Assembly: GCF_003711205.1 (NCBI RefSeq)
Contig: NZ_CP031013.1
Coordinates: 620,001-684,000, forward strand
Reading direction: 5' to 3'
DNA: 64,000 nt
Source: Polaromonas sp. SP1
Lineage (GTDB): Bacteria; Pseudomonadota; Gammaproteobacteria; Burkholderiales; Burkholderiaceae_C
Of this stretch, positions 1 through 8,543 are shown in pieces. Under the pieces are notes generated by a model, which saw only the letters and a program-made list of their open reading frames with translations, searched no databases and was not told where the DNA came from. The translations under genes were made by a program, and so were the position numbers. The first letter of the stretch is position 1; every line of letters starts with the position of its first letter.

Positions 1-1714
1 CCTGGGTGGTGATTTGCGGCTTGACGCTCATGTCGGGCTGCACACCCATCATGCGCAGCGTCTGCTGCACCACCTCGCTGAAAACGGGTGCGGCAGCCAC
101 GCCGCCGAAGTAGTTGCCGTCGCTGGGCTCGTCGATCATCACGCCGACGATGATGCGCGGCGCCTCGATGGGCGCCATGCCTGTGAACCATGCGCGGTAT
201 TTGTTGGTGGCATAGCCTTTGCCGACCTGCTTGTGCGCCGTGCCGGATTTGCCGCCCACCGAATAGCCCACGGTCTGCGCAAGCTGTCCGGTGCCGCCGG
301 GCGCAGCCGCCATCTGCAGCATCTTGCGAACGGCGTGCGCGTTCTCCGCGGAAAAGACCTGCACGCCCACGGCGGGCTCACTGCTCTTGAGCATGGTGGC
401 GGGGATGATCTGGCCGTCGTGCGCGAACGCGGTGTAGGAGTGCGCCATCTGGAACAGCGAGGCCGACAGGCCATAACCGTAAGCCATCGTCGCCTGCTCG
501 ACCGGGCGCCAGGTTTTCCAGGGCCGGACACGCCCCGTGACGGCGCCGGGGAACTGGATTTGCGGCTTTTGCCCGTAACCCAGCGCCATGAAGGTTTCCC
601 ACATTTCCTGCGGGCTCATCTTTTGCGCAATCTTCAACGCACCGACATTGCTGGATTTCTGGATGACGCCTTCCACCGTCAGCGTGCCGTAGTTGTGCGT
701 GTCGCTGATCGTGAAACCGCCGATGCTGTAGCGGCCGGGCCCGGTTTCGATGATGGTTTGCGGCTTGATGCGCCCGGCCTCGAGCGCCATGGCGACCGTG
801 ATCGGCTTCATCGTGGAGCCAGGCTCGAAGGTGTCGGTCAGGGCCCGGTTGCGCAGTTGTTCACCGGTGAGGTTTTTTCGCTTGTCGGGGACATAACTCG
901 GATAGTTGGCCAGCGCCAGCACCTCGCCGGTCGTGGAGTCCAGCACCACCACGCTGCCGGCCTTGGCCTTGCGCGCGATGACGGCGTCGCGCAGCTTCTG
1001 GTACGCGAAGAACTGCACCTTGCTGTCGATGCTGAGCTGGATGTCCTTGCCTTCGACGGGATGCACCTGCTCGCCGACGTCCTCGACGACGCGGCCCAGG
1101 CGGTCCTTGATCACGCGGCGCGATCCGGCCTTGCCGGCCAGGTCCTTGTTGAAGGTCAGCTCAATGCCTTCCTGGCCACGGTCCTCGACATTGGTGAAGC
1201 CCACCACGTGGGCCACGGTTTCGCCTTCGGGATACTGGCGCTTGTATTCCTTGCGCTGGTAAATGCCCTTGATGCCCAGCGCATGAATTTTTTGCGCCAC
1301 GGGTTCATCCACTTGGCGCTTGATCCAGACAAAGGTCTTGTCTTCTTCACCGAGCTTTTTGTTGAGCTCGGCCAGGGGCATTTCCAGCAGCCTGGCCAGC
1401 TCAGCCAGTTGCGCCTTGCTGGCTTCGACGTCTTCGGGAATGGCCCAGATGCTGGGCGCCGGCACGCTGGACGCGAGGATCAGGCCGTTGCGGTCCAGGA
1501 TACGGCCGCGGTTGGCGGGCAGTTCCAGCGTGCGCGCAAACCGCACTTCACCCTGGCGCTGGAAAAATTCGTTGCCGAATATCTGGATGTAGGCCGCGCG
1601 GCCGGCCAGCCCGGCAAACGCCAGCGCCACACCAGCCACAATGAATTTGCTGCGCCAGACGGGCGTCTTGCTGGCCAGCAGGGGGCTGGATGAATAAAGA
1701 ACGCTGCGGCTCAT
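1..1714 (-). CDS. ftsI: Peptidoglycan D,D-transpeptidase FtsI (PBP3), C-terminus cut by window edge
   Basis: Septal peptidoglycan transpeptidase that cross-links the cell wall at the division site. The visible 571 residues hold a cytoplasmic start, one membrane segment (about residues 23-45), the PBP dimerisation domain (about 60-215) and the transpeptidase domain. All three penicillin-binding motifs are present: STMK with nucleophile Ser300, SSN at 354-356 and KSGT at 489-492. The ATG start overlaps the ftsL stop by 4 bases (ATGA), as expected in a dcw operon. The gene runs out of the window at base 1, so only the last residues and the stop are missing. Confidence 0.96.
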   Translation of the reverse strand, partial: MSRSVLYSSSPLLASKTPVWRSKFIVAGVALAFAGLAGRAAYIQIFGNEFFQRQGEVRFARTLELPANRGRILDRNGLILASSVPAPSIWAIPEDVEASKAQLAELARLLEMPLAELNKKLGEEDKTFVWIKRQVDEPVAQKIHALGIKGIYQRKEYKRQYPEGETVAHVVGFTNVEDRGQEGIELTFNKDLAGKAGSRRVIKDRLGRVVEDVGEQVHPVEGKDIQLSIDSKVQFFAYQKLRDAVIARKAKAGSVVVLDSTTGEVLALANYPSYVPDKRKNLTGEQLRNRALTDTFEPGSTMKPITVAMALEAGRIKPQTIIETGPGRYSIGGFTISDTHNYGTLTVEGVIQKSSNVGALKIAQKMSPQEMWETFMALGYGQKPQIQFPGAVTGRVRPWKTWRPVEQATMAYGYGLSASLFQMAHSYTAFAHDGQIIPATMLKSSEPAVGVQVFSAENAHAVRKMLQMAAAPGGTGQLAQTVGYSVGGKSGTAHKQVGKGYATNKYRAWFTGMAPIEAPRIIVGVMIDEPSDGNYFGGVAAAPVFSEVVQQTLRMMGVQPDMSVKPQITTQ

Positions 1715-2025
1715 GGCCTGGCACTCCCCGGTGCCGGCGCCGAGGCGGCCGCTGCGGGCTCGTCCTTGTAGGTCACGTACTGCGTGATGGCCGGTGTGAC
1801 CGTGCGCATCTGCAGCTTCTCTTTGGCCAGCTTTTCAACCTTCAAGGGCGTGGCTTGCGCGCGCTTTTCCACTTGCAGGCGTTCATTGGTCGTTTCGAGC
1901 TTGCGGCTTTCCGCGGCCGCCTTCTCGAGCTCGACATACAGGCGCCGCGATTCGTACTGCGTGCGTACGAGGTATAGCGCACTGACCAGCACCGCAAGCA
2001 ACAGCACAATGTTCAGTCTTGCCAT
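1711..2025 (-). CDS. ftsL: Cell division protein FtsL
   Basis: Small bitopic divisome protein that forms a complex with FtsB and FtsQ. The 104-residue product has a hydrophobic N-terminal membrane segment (about residues 5-20) followed by a charged heptad-rich coiled coil (about 25-70, rich in E, K, R and L) and an Ala/Pro-rich tail. Size and architecture fit FtsL, whose sequence is poorly conserved. Its place between rsmH and ftsI makes the call firm. It overlaps the ftsI start by 4 bases. A GGGGG tract just upstream may serve as ribosome binding site. Confidence 0.93.
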   Translation of the reverse strand: MARLNIVLLLAVLVSALYLVRTQYESRRLYVELEKAAAESRKLETTNERLQVEKRAQATPLKVEKLAKEKLQMRTVTPAITQYVTYKDEPAAAASAPAPGSARP

Positions 2026-2029
2026 GACA

Positions 2030-2149
2030 TAGCCCCCACGCTTGTCGCTTCGCGTACTGCGCTGCCCCCCGAGGGGGTCGCATTTTTCCTTGGGGCGGCC
2101 CGGCGGAAAAACCTGGCTCCCAAGTCTGCCGCTTCGCGTACCGCGTTAT
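2030..2149 (+). repeat. Dispersed intergenic repeat, family A, inside the dcw operon
   Basis: The rsmH-ftsL spacer carries a GC-rich segment with CCCCCACGCTT, TTCGCGTACTGCGCTG, a CCCCCCGAGGGGG hairpin and CTTGGGGCGGCCCGGC. A second related copy lies at 18298-18380 in the same orientation. A partial second unit (GCTTCGCGTACCGCG) follows near 2130. It is inferred to be a family-specific dispersed intergenic repeat. Confidence 0.6.
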
Positions 2150-3067
2150 TCATGCGGCCACCTCAGTGCGTTCAGCGACGCGCATCACGGCACTGCGCGA
2201 ACGCGGATTGCCGTCCACTTCTTCTTCGCTGGGCTTGGTGCGGCCAAGCGCCTTGAGCTGCATGGCCTTGGGTTCGGCAAAAGGCGCGCGGCGATCGAAC
2301 ACCTCGCGCGAATGGGCGGCGATGAATTGCTTGACGATGCGGTCTTCGAGCGAATGAAAACTGATCACCACCAGACGGCCTCCCGGTTGGAGAACTTTCA
2401 GCGACGCGGCTAGCGCCTGTTGCAGCTCTTCAAGCTCGGCGTTGATGAAAATCCGAAGAGCCTGAAATGTGCGCGTTGCAGGGTCCTTGCCCGGCTCGCG
2501 GGTTTTGACCGCGCCAGCCACGACTTCGGCCAGCTCAGCGGTGGTTCGAAGAGGGCCCCGTTCCTGTCGGCGACGATCAATCGCCTTTGCAATCTGTTGA
2601 GCAAACCGTTCTTCGCCATATTCACGAATCACCTCCGCCATGGTTTCTATGGATGCATCCGCCAGCCACTCGGCCACGCTCTGGCCACGCGTGGTGTCCA
2701 TGCGCATGTCCAGGGGCCCCTCTTGCCGAAACGAAAAGCCGCGCACCGGGTTGTCGATTTGCGGCGAACTGACGCCCAGGTCCATCAGCACACCGGCCGC
2801 GCTGGCGGCGGGCAATTGCCCCAGGTGCATAAAACCCTCGTGGCGGATGGAAAAGCGCGGGTCGTTGATGGTCTGCGCCTCGGCGATGGCGTCGAGGTCC
2901 TTGTCGAAGGCGGTGAGGCGCCCCTGGGGCGAGAGCTGCGACAGCAGCAGGCGCGAATGCCCGCCGCGCCCGAACGTTGCGTCGACGTAGTGGCCGTCCG
3001 GGTTGACAAGAAGCGCCGCTATGGCTTCGTTCAACAGGACGGTGCGGTGTATCCATGTGCCGTTCAC
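2150..3067 (-). CDS. rsmH: 16S rRNA (cytosine(1402)-N(4))-methyltransferase RsmH
   Basis: SAM-dependent methyltransferase that adds the N4-methyl group to C1402 of 16S rRNA in the ribosomal P site. The 305-residue protein shows the family hallmarks: a TVLLNEA opening, the SAM-binding segment [10 protein letters not shown], the [10 protein letters not shown] motif and the FHSLEDR motif near the C-terminus. The start is GTG (AAC GGC ACA TGG follows), with a purine-rich AAGAAGA ahead of it; no in-frame ATG fits the N-terminus. It sits 9 bases after mraZ. Confidence 0.96.
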   Translation of the reverse strand: MNGTWIHRTVLLNEAIAALLVNPDGHYVDATFGRGGHSRLLLSQLSPQGRLTAFDKDLDAIAEAQTINDPRFSIRHEGFMHLGQLPAASAAGVLMDLGVSSPQIDNPVRGFSFRQEGPLDMRMDTTRGQSVAEWLADASIETMAEVIREYGEERFAQQIAKAIDRRRQERGPLRTTAELAEVVAGAVKTREPGKDPATRTFQALRIFINAELEELQQALAASLKVLQPGGRLVVISFHSLEDRIVKQFIAAHSREVFDRRAPFAEPKAMQLKALGRTKPSEEEVDGNPRSRSAVMRVAERTEVAA

Positions 3068-3076
3068 CGTCTTCTT

Positions 3077-3505
3077 TCAGAACGAGAAGTCTCTGAAGAC
3101 ATCGGGCATTTCGCCCTTCATCTGCTCAGCCTCCTGGGCCGCGTAGGTCGAGGCGTCCCAGAGCTCGAAGTAGCTGCCCATGCCGAGCAGCACCGTGTCT
3201 TTGCTGATGCCGGCGGCCGCACGCAGCTCGGGCGACACAAGGACGCGGCCGGTGGCGTCCATGTCGACGTCCATCGCGTTGCCCAGGAAGATGCGCTTCC
3301 ACCATTGGGCCTGCATGGGCAGCGAGGCGATGCGGTCGCGAAATTTTTCCCACTCGTTGCGGGGGAAAATCATGAGGCAGCCGTGCGGGTGCTTGGTGAT
3401 GGTGAGCTGGCTGGAAGCCGTGGCGCTCAGCACGTCACGATGCCGGGTCGGCACAGAGAGCCGACCCTTGCTATCGAGAACTAACGATGAGGCACCTTGA
3501 AACAC
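3077..3505 (-). CDS. mraZ: Transcriptional regulator MraZ
   Basis: First gene of the dcw cluster: a DNA-binding regulator that represses its own operon. It contains two MraZ/AbrB-like domains, each with the DxxGR signature (DSKGRLSVP and DATGRVLV). I choose a GTG start at 3505 giving 142 residues beginning (M)FQGASSL, because this matches the usual family N-terminus and an AAGGG ribosome binding site lies 9 bases upstream. A longer reading from GTG codons at 3535-3538 would add 11 residues and would overlap the MraZ operator, so it is unlikely. Confidence 0.94.
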   Translation of the reverse strand: MFQGASSLVLDSKGRLSVPTRHRDVLSATASSQLTITKHPHGCLMIFPRNEWEKFRDRIASLPMQAQWWKRIFLGNAMDVDMDATGRVLVSPELRAAAGISKDTVLLGMGSYFELWDASTYAAQEAEQMKGEMPDVFRDFSF

Positions 3506-3525
3506 TGCTACAAACCCTTGGAAAA

Positions 3526-3559
3526 CACTTTTCACCACTAAATTGCACTTCTTCCCACT
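3526..3559 (-). promoter_or_regulatory. MraZ operator: four AGTG repeats at exact 10-bp period
   Basis: Read on the minus strand, AGTG occurs four times with starts exactly 10 bp apart (plus-strand CACT at 3526, 3536, 3546 and 3556). MraZ is known to bind short direct TGGGN repeats separated by 5-nt spacers, i.e. with a 10-bp period, just upstream of its gene. Two of the four repeats read AGTGG. Position, period and core fit an autoregulatory MraZ box. Confidence 0.8.
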
Positions 3560-3584
3560 TTAGCAGGAAACCATTTGCAAACAA
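3557..3584 (-). promoter_or_regulatory. Candidate mraZ promoter
   Basis: On the minus strand TTGTTT (3579-3584) and TAAAGT (3557-3562) are separated by 16 bp, a plausible sigma-70 pair. The -10 overlaps the most distal MraZ repeat, which would allow direct repression. Matches to consensus are only partial. Confidence 0.4.
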
Positions 3585-3796
3585 GGGATTTGAAACAAAT
3601 TTTTTCAATGAAATCAAGGACTTAGAAGCGTCTCTCCATGCGGATCAATAATTAAATATCGTTCTAAATTAAGCACTTAGCAGATGCAGTGAAAGTATTG
3701 CTTTAAGCGATGGAGGCCGGGCAGTCAGGTCGTGGCCAAAATACGTGTGTATTTACATCAACGCCAGACGCTGGATGATGCGGCCGGGTGCGTAAA

Positions 3797-3850
3797 GCTA
3801 TAAAAAATATAGCAGGATCCCTAATCACCGCAACGGCTGGAGGCCAAAAG
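3797..3850 (+). repeat. Palindromic dispersed element, copy 1 (intergenic)
   Basis: Head GCTATAAAAAATATAGC is a near-perfect palindrome; tail reads GGCTGGAGGCCAAAAG. Same head-spacer-tail plan as ten other copies in the window. Confidence 0.75.
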
Positions 3851-4035
3851 AGCTGTCAAGGTTGCGTGAGCGTGCAACTTGCGCTGCCGCGCCACGGACA
3901 CGCAGGTGGACAGGCAATGGTGGCTCGCGAGAGCGGGAAAGACAGAGAAAAAGGAGAGAAAGAGGAGAAACAGGAAGCGCCGCCGGAAAGCCGGGAGCGC
4001 TGCCAGCGCTGGATCAGCGCCTTGCGGCCGTGATG

Positions 4036-5862
4036 CTAGTCAACCCGAACCAGCACCCTGGCGTGCTCGGTAATGCCGATCACGTTGAAGAAGGCGGCCA
4101 CCAGCCGGTTGACGTCGGAGAACTGCACGGACCGGTTTTCGGCCTCGCGGGCGGACACCCAGTTCAGGAGTGTGCCGGCGGCAGAGAAATCGACACGGAT
4201 CAATTTGGAGCAGGAGATCAGCATCATGTCGGCGCCCATGAGTTTGACTTCCAGCTTGTCCAGCACCGCAATCGCATCACCCTGGATCTGCCCGGACAGC
4301 TCCACCGACAGGATGCTGCTCATTTGCGAGCTCATGGCGTCCATCTGGGTGTCACCCTCAATCGCGCTGAGGCTGGACGGCGTGGAGTCGCGGTAAACAT
4401 CGCCAATGATGGTCTGGCCGGCGACAACGCCGCCCTGCGCATCCAGCGGCTTGTATTCGCAGCGCGCGCTGTCCCACGCGGGCGGGGACACCTCGTAAGT
4501 CACGCAAAAATCAAGGGCTGCCAGCTCGAAATCGTCAGGCCTGTGTGTGACGCGCAGGGCTTCCATGCGCAGCTTCCACCAGTTCTGGTCGGTGTCCCGG
4601 TTGCCAGACGGCGTGGCGTTTTCCAGCACGCTCTGCAGTTGCGAGTCGCCCAGGAAACGCAACTGGACGGGCTGCGCCGCCCACCCGCTGAACACCTTGG
4701 TCAGCGGTTCAAGGGCGGCCGGCTCGATGGTCTTGAGATTCTTCCAGTCCAGGCGCCACGGCATGGGCGCCTTGGCAATGGCCGCCTTGAGGGCCGCCAC
4801 GGTCTGTATCCCCAACACCGACGGACAGATCCAGTCGGCCGCAGGGCCATTGCCGCTGGCCACCTTGCCCTCGGGGGTGCTGAGCATTTTCACCATGTCG
4901 GGCATGGAAAACCACTGCGGCGCCGAGCGGTCAAACCGTTCGACGAACTGGATGGCGGCATTTTCGAATTTGTCCTGCTGGGCAGTGGCGCGGTACAGGT
5001 CAAACAGCGTCAGCCAGGTGTCGGCATGGCCGGCACGTGCGGCGCCCGGCGCGAGGATCTCCAGCAAGCCGGCCTCGGCGCCGGCATCGTCGCCGTTGGC
5101 AAACCGGATGGCGGCCTCTTCGAGCTCGGCGTCGTGCGCCACTTCTTCGACATCGACGGCATTGAACTTGGAGGCGGAAAAACCGGATGCGCTGCTGTCA
5201 AAGTTGCTGTTGGCGCCTGCGGGAGCCGCGGGCGGGGCGGCTGGCGCCGGCCTGGCCAAAGAACCACCTGCACGGGCTTCTGCCAGCGCAACGGACAGGG
5301 AATCAGGTGCGGTCGGGTCCGGGTCGTGCGCGGGGACCGGGGCCGGCTGGGCCGCCTTGGCGGCCGCCGGCTGAAGCCCGGCAGGCGCCGTAGGCCGGTA
5401 GGCGGCCGGCAGCGCGTTGTCCATCAGGGGCGCATGAACCGATGCGGTGCTGCGGCCATGCGGCACGGAAGGAGGCGTCGAGCTGTCGGCGTCGCCATTC
5501 TTGGTTTTCCACCACTGCATGGACATTTGCGCTTCGATCTCATCGATCTTCTTGAGCGTGGTGGCCCTGTCGTCGGGTTTGGACGGCATGCTGCTCTGGA
5601 AGAAGGACGGCCTGCCGCCCGGGTCTTGCCCGATGCCCACCATGGCTTCGCGCTTGCGCATCTTGCGCAGCATGTCGAATTCACGCTTGCGTACAAAATC
5701 GTTTTGCCGCTTGCGCTCGATCATTTCCTTGAGCAATTGCTTGCTCATGGCTTCGTCGCGGTCCGTGGGCGCAGCGTCCAGATCCGACCAGTTCGTGGCC
5801 GGATTCCGGACGAACTTCACCATCTTGGAGAGCAAGCCTGATGCGGTATCTTCTTTGGACAT
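4036..5862 (-). CDS. Large STAS-domain protein of unknown function
   Basis: A 608-residue soluble protein with no signal peptide or membrane segment. The N-terminus (1-100) is highly charged and predicted helical (ERKRQNDFVRKREFDMLRKMRKRE). Residues about 110-200 are Pro/Ala-rich and probably disordered. The middle resembles tandem helical repeats. The last about 100 residues look like a STAS domain (SVELSGQIQGDAIAVLDKLE, then LIRVDFSAAGTLLNW), the fold of anti-sigma-factor antagonists and of MlaB. I infer a scaffold or regulator built on a STAS module; the partner is unknown. It stands alone, convergent with nothing, downstream of the dksA gene. Confidence 0.72.
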   Translation of the reverse strand: MSKEDTASGLLSKMVKFVRNPATNWSDLDAAPTDRDEAMSKQLLKEMIERKRQNDFVRKREFDMLRKMRKREAMVGIGQDPGGRPSFFQSSMPSKPDDRATTLKKIDEIEAQMSMQWWKTKNGDADSSTPPSVPHGRSTASVHAPLMDNALPAAYRPTAPAGLQPAAAKAAQPAPVPAHDPDPTAPDSLSVALAEARAGGSLARPAPAAPPAAPAGANSNFDSSASGFSASKFNAVDVEEVAHDAELEEAAIRFANGDDAGAEAGLLEILAPGAARAGHADTWLTLFDLYRATAQQDKFENAAIQFVERFDRSAPQWFSMPDMVKMLSTPEGKVASGNGPAADWICPSVLGIQTVAALKAAIAKAPMPWRLDWKNLKTIEPAALEPLTKVFSGWAAQPVQLRFLGDSQLQSVLENATPSGNRDTDQNWWKLRMEALRVTHRPDDFELAALDFCVTYEVSPPAWDSARCEYKPLDAQGGVVAGQTIIGDVYRDSTPSSLSAIEGDTQMDAMSSQMSSILSVELSGQIQGDAIAVLDKLEVKLMGADMMLISCSKLIRVDFSAAGTLLNWVSAREAENRSVQFSDVNRLVAAFFNVIGITEHARVLVRVD

Positions 5863-5902
5863 GATGACGCGCGACTAAAAATCCTTCACCGGAAACCTGG
5901 CC

Positions 5903-6952
5903 TCAATCGCCAAACATCTTTTGCTTGAGCTCGCGGCGCTGCTGCGCTTCGAGGGACAAATTGGCGGTGGGGCGGGCGATCAGGCGGCCTACGCCGATGG
6001 GTTCGCCGGTTTCGTCGCAGTAGCCGTAGTCGCCGGAGTCGATGCGGGCGATGGACTGTTCGATCTTCTTGAGGAGCTTGCGTTCACGGTCGCGGGTACG
6101 CAACTCCAGAGCGTGTTCTTCTTCGATGGTGGCGCGATCGGCCGGGTCGGGAACGACGACGGTGTCTTCACGCAAGTGCTCGGTGGTTTCGCCGGCGCTG
6201 TTGTGGATGTCCTGCTTGAGCACCGACAGCTTGTGGCGAAAGAACGCGAGCTGCTTTTCGTTCATGTACTCGGAGTCAGGCATGGCCTTGACTTCGTCGT
6301 CGGTCAGCTGCTCGGCGGATTTGGTCTTCCAGTTGTTGGCAAGCTTGGGGTCTTTTTTGGCCGCCGCCTGGGGTGGCGGCGCGATCACGCGTTCGGTCAT
6401 TGTTGAGTAACTGGCTTTGGCTGCGTCAGGCGCATGGGTTGGCACCATGGGTGCGGGAGGGGGAGATTGGGTGGCCACCCGGGCGGAACTGCGCCGGCCG
6501 GGCTTCAGGGGTGGCGGAGCGATCAGCCCGGCCCTGACGGGAGCCGGCGCCGGGGCCGGGGCTGCCACGGGCGCAGCGGCTTTGGCCACTGGCTTGACGG
6601 GTGCTTTGGGCTGCGGCTTGGCGACGGGTTTCGCAGCGGGTTTGGCGGCAGGTTTTGCAGCAGGTTTGGCGGACGGTTTTGGCGGCGATTTGGGCACAGG
6701 CTTGGCGGGTTTGGCAACGGCCTTGGCTTTTGACGGCGCGGGCTTGGCAGCGGTTTTTTTGGCGGCTGCGGGAGCAGGTTTTTTGGTAGCCGCGGCTTTG
6801 GCGGCCGGTTTGGCTTTGGCGACAGGTTTGGCAGCTTGTTTCACTGTCCTGGCTGCCGTCTTGGACGCTGGCTTGGCTTTCACGGCTGCTTTGGCAACCG
6901 CTTTGGCGGGGGCCTTGGCGGCCGGCTTGGTCTTCTTCGCTTGGGCTTTCAC
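5903..6952 (-). CDS. dksA: RNA polymerase-binding factor DksA with long Lys/Ala/Pro-rich N-terminal tail, zinc-site residues lost
   Basis: DksA enters the RNA polymerase secondary channel and works with ppGpp. The C-terminal 150 residues carry the coiled coil with the tip motif DPADRA and the globular end. Of the four zinc cysteines of E. coli DksA only the first remains (Cys312); the others are Thr315, Ser333 and Ala336 (YCDETGEPIG ... ANLSLEAQQ), the pattern of zinc-independent DksA proteins. Ahead of it lie about 200 residues of KPAAK-type repeats, like histone H1-type tails. I choose a GTG start at 6952 (VKAQAKKTK) because GGAGA lies 7 bases upstream; reading from 7171 would add 73 residues with no support. 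Confidence 0.88.
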   Translation of the reverse strand: MKAQAKKTKPAAKAPAKAVAKAAVKAKPASKTAARTVKQAAKPVAKAKPAAKAAATKKPAPAAAKKTAAKPAPSKAKAVAKPAKPVPKSPPKPSAKPAAKPAAKPAAKPVAKPQPKAPVKPVAKAAAPVAAPAPAPAPVRAGLIAPPPLKPGRRSSARVATQSPPPAPMVPTHAPDAAKASYSTMTERVIAPPPQAAAKKDPKLANNWKTKSAEQLTDDEVKAMPDSEYMNEKQLAFFRHKLSVLKQDIHNSAGETTEHLREDTVVVPDPADRATIEEEHALELRTRDRERKLLKKIEQSIARIDSGDYGYCDETGEPIGVGRLIARPTANLSLEAQQRRELKQKMFGD

Positions 6953-7242
6953 AATGTGTCTCCTCTGGAAAGCTGTACCGGAACCACTTTCAGGGCCCTG
7001 AGACGGCTTCCTGGCCAAACCGCCGCTACGCGGTCCGACCCTTCCTGTTGCCAGATTTCCTGGTTTGTCTGCCGCATGCCCGTCCTCGACGGGGCTCCCG
7101 ATTCGATTTTTCGGGTATTTTGGTCGGCGCGCGATTGTAGCGGCTCGCCAGCCAGCTGTATTACCCGGCAAACAAATCGTTGGAGAATCGAGACAAACAT
7201 GAGGCCCTCCGCCTTTTATAGGCTACAGGCGGACAGCCTACC

Positions 7243-8304
7243 TCAAACCAGGCACTGCTCCAGGCCCTGTACGAAAATATCTTTAGGCAAATCAATGCCG
7301 ATGAAGACCATCTTGCTGTTTTTCTTCTCGCCCTCTGCCCAGGCGGGCCCGAGGTCGCTGCCCATGAGCTGGTGCACGCCCTGGAAGATCACCTTGCGGT
7401 CGGTGCCTTCCATGTTCAGCACGCCCTTGTAGCGCAGCATGCGCGGGCCGTAGATGTTGACCACCGCGCCCAGGAAATCCTCCAGCTTGGCGGGGCTGAA
7501 AGCCTTGTCGGACCTGAACACAAAGCTCTTGACGTCATCGTCGTGGTGATGGTGGTGGCCGCCCTCGCCGCCATGGGCATGCGAAGGATGGTCGCAATGC
7601 TCGCCGTGCACATGGTCATGGCCGTGGTCATGACCGGCGTGGTCGTCTTCCTTGAGGAAATCGGGGTCGATGTCCAGCTTGGCGTTGAGGTTGAAGCCGC
7701 GCAGGTCGAACACGTCCTTGATGGCGACTTCGCCGAAGTGCACGGCGGTTTGCGGGGCGCGCGGGTTCATGTGCTTGAGGCGATGCATCAGGGCCTCGAC
7801 TTCGTCCTTGGCAACGAGGTCCGACTTGCTGATGAAAATCTGGTCGGCAAACCCGACCTGGCGGCGCGCCTCCTGGCGGTCGTTGAGCTGGTTGGCGGCA
7901 TGTTTGGCGTCGACCAGCGTCAGGATGGAGTCCAGCAGGTATTGCTCGGCGATTTCTTCATCCATGAAGAAGGTCTGCGCGACCGGGCCCGGGTCGGCCA
8001 GGCCGGTGGTTTCGATCACCACGCGCTCAAAGTCGAGCAGGCCCTTGCGCTTTTTGGCGGCCAGCAACTGCAGGGTTTCGCGCAGGTCTTCGCGGATCGA
8101 GCAGCAGATGCAGCCGTTGTTCATCTGGATGATGTTTTCCTCGGTGTCGTTCACCAGGATTTCGTTGTCGATGTTTTCCTCGCCGAATTCGTTTTCGATC
8201 ACGGCGATCTTCTGGCCGTGGGCCTCGGTCAGCACGCGCTTGAGCAACGTGGTTTTGCCGGAGCCCAGAAAGCCGGTGAGGATGGTGACGGGAATCAAGC
8301 TCAT
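7243..8304 (-). CDS. COG0523/CobW-type GTPase, probable zinc metallochaperone
   Basis: G3E-family P-loop GTPase that delivers a metal, usually zinc, to client proteins. The 353-residue protein has Walker A GFLGSGKTT, the metal-binding GCICC motif (residues 64-68) and SKSDLV in place of the usual NKxD. A His-rich stretch (HAGHDHGHDHVHGEHCDH and later HHHHHDDD) separates the GTPase domain from the C-terminal CobW domain. The ATG at 8304 is preferred because AGGT lies just upstream and it opens directly into MSLIPVTIL. The neighbour downstream is a DksA lacking the zinc site, an association seen for zinc-responsive members of this family. No clear Zur box was seen. Confidence 0.9.
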   Translation of the reverse strand: MSLIPVTILTGFLGSGKTTLLKRVLTEAHGQKIAVIENEFGEENIDNEILVNDTEENIIQMNNGCICCSIREDLRETLQLLAAKKRKGLLDFERVVIETTGLADPGPVAQTFFMDEEIAEQYLLDSILTLVDAKHAANQLNDRQEARRQVGFADQIFISKSDLVAKDEVEALMHRLKHMNPRAPQTAVHFGEVAIKDVFDLRGFNLNAKLDIDPDFLKEDDHAGHDHGHDHVHGEHCDHPSHAHGGEGGHHHHHDDDVKSFVFRSDKAFSPAKLEDFLGAVVNIYGPRMLRYKGVLNMEGTDRKVIFQGVHQLMGSDLGPAWAEGEKKNSKMVFIGIDLPKDIFVQGLEQCLV

Positions 8305-8479
8305 GGTGTTACCTAAAAAACGAGGGGAAATTGAGAGGGGCGCGCCGCGGTGCAAGCACCCAAGCTGGGGAGTTTAGCGGCGGGTTCAAGTCCGCCGGGG
8401 CGGGCCGGGCAATACCAACTCGGCCAACAGTTACTTTACAGACCGTGTCAAGCCCCGGGGCGCTTTCGACCGTCTTTTT

Positions 8480-8534
8480 GCTATTTTTTTGATAGCAAAC
8501 AGCCAATACACCGCCTTGACTGCAGGCATTTTTT
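8480..8534 (+). repeat. Palindromic dispersed element, copy 2 (intergenic)
   Basis: GCTATTTTTTTGATAGC head followed by a spacer and CTGCAGGCATTTTTT tail. Lies between the COG0523 gene and rlmI. Confidence 0.65.
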
Positions 8535-8543
8535 ACTAGAAAG

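Larger units (their letters stand above)
3539..4035. other. Intergenic region, no gene seen
   Basis: About 500 bp between mraZ and the STAS-domain gene. It is AT-rich near mraZ (operator and promoter) and carries one palindromic element copy (3797-3850). A purine-rich stretch follows (about 3935-3985). Open frames here have no recognisable protein features and are judged non-coding. Confidence 0.6.

Noticed and set aside
14-1693. Long open frame on the plus strand opposite ftsI
   Set aside because: The minus strand encodes all penicillin-binding motifs of FtsI; the plus-strand product is His/Arg/Ala-rich with no motifs, typical of GC-rich antisense frames.
3862-5841. Long plus-strand frame opposite the STAS-domain gene
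   Set aside because: Arg/Gly/His-rich product without features; the minus-strand protein has normal composition and a recognisable domain.
6953-7171. Upstream extension of the dksA frame
   Set aside because: No ribosome binding site or family similarity; the GTG at 6952 has a good one.
8305-8543. Zur box upstream of the COG0523 gene
   Set aside because: No convincing AT-rich palindrome of the Zur type was found; only the palindromic element is seen.
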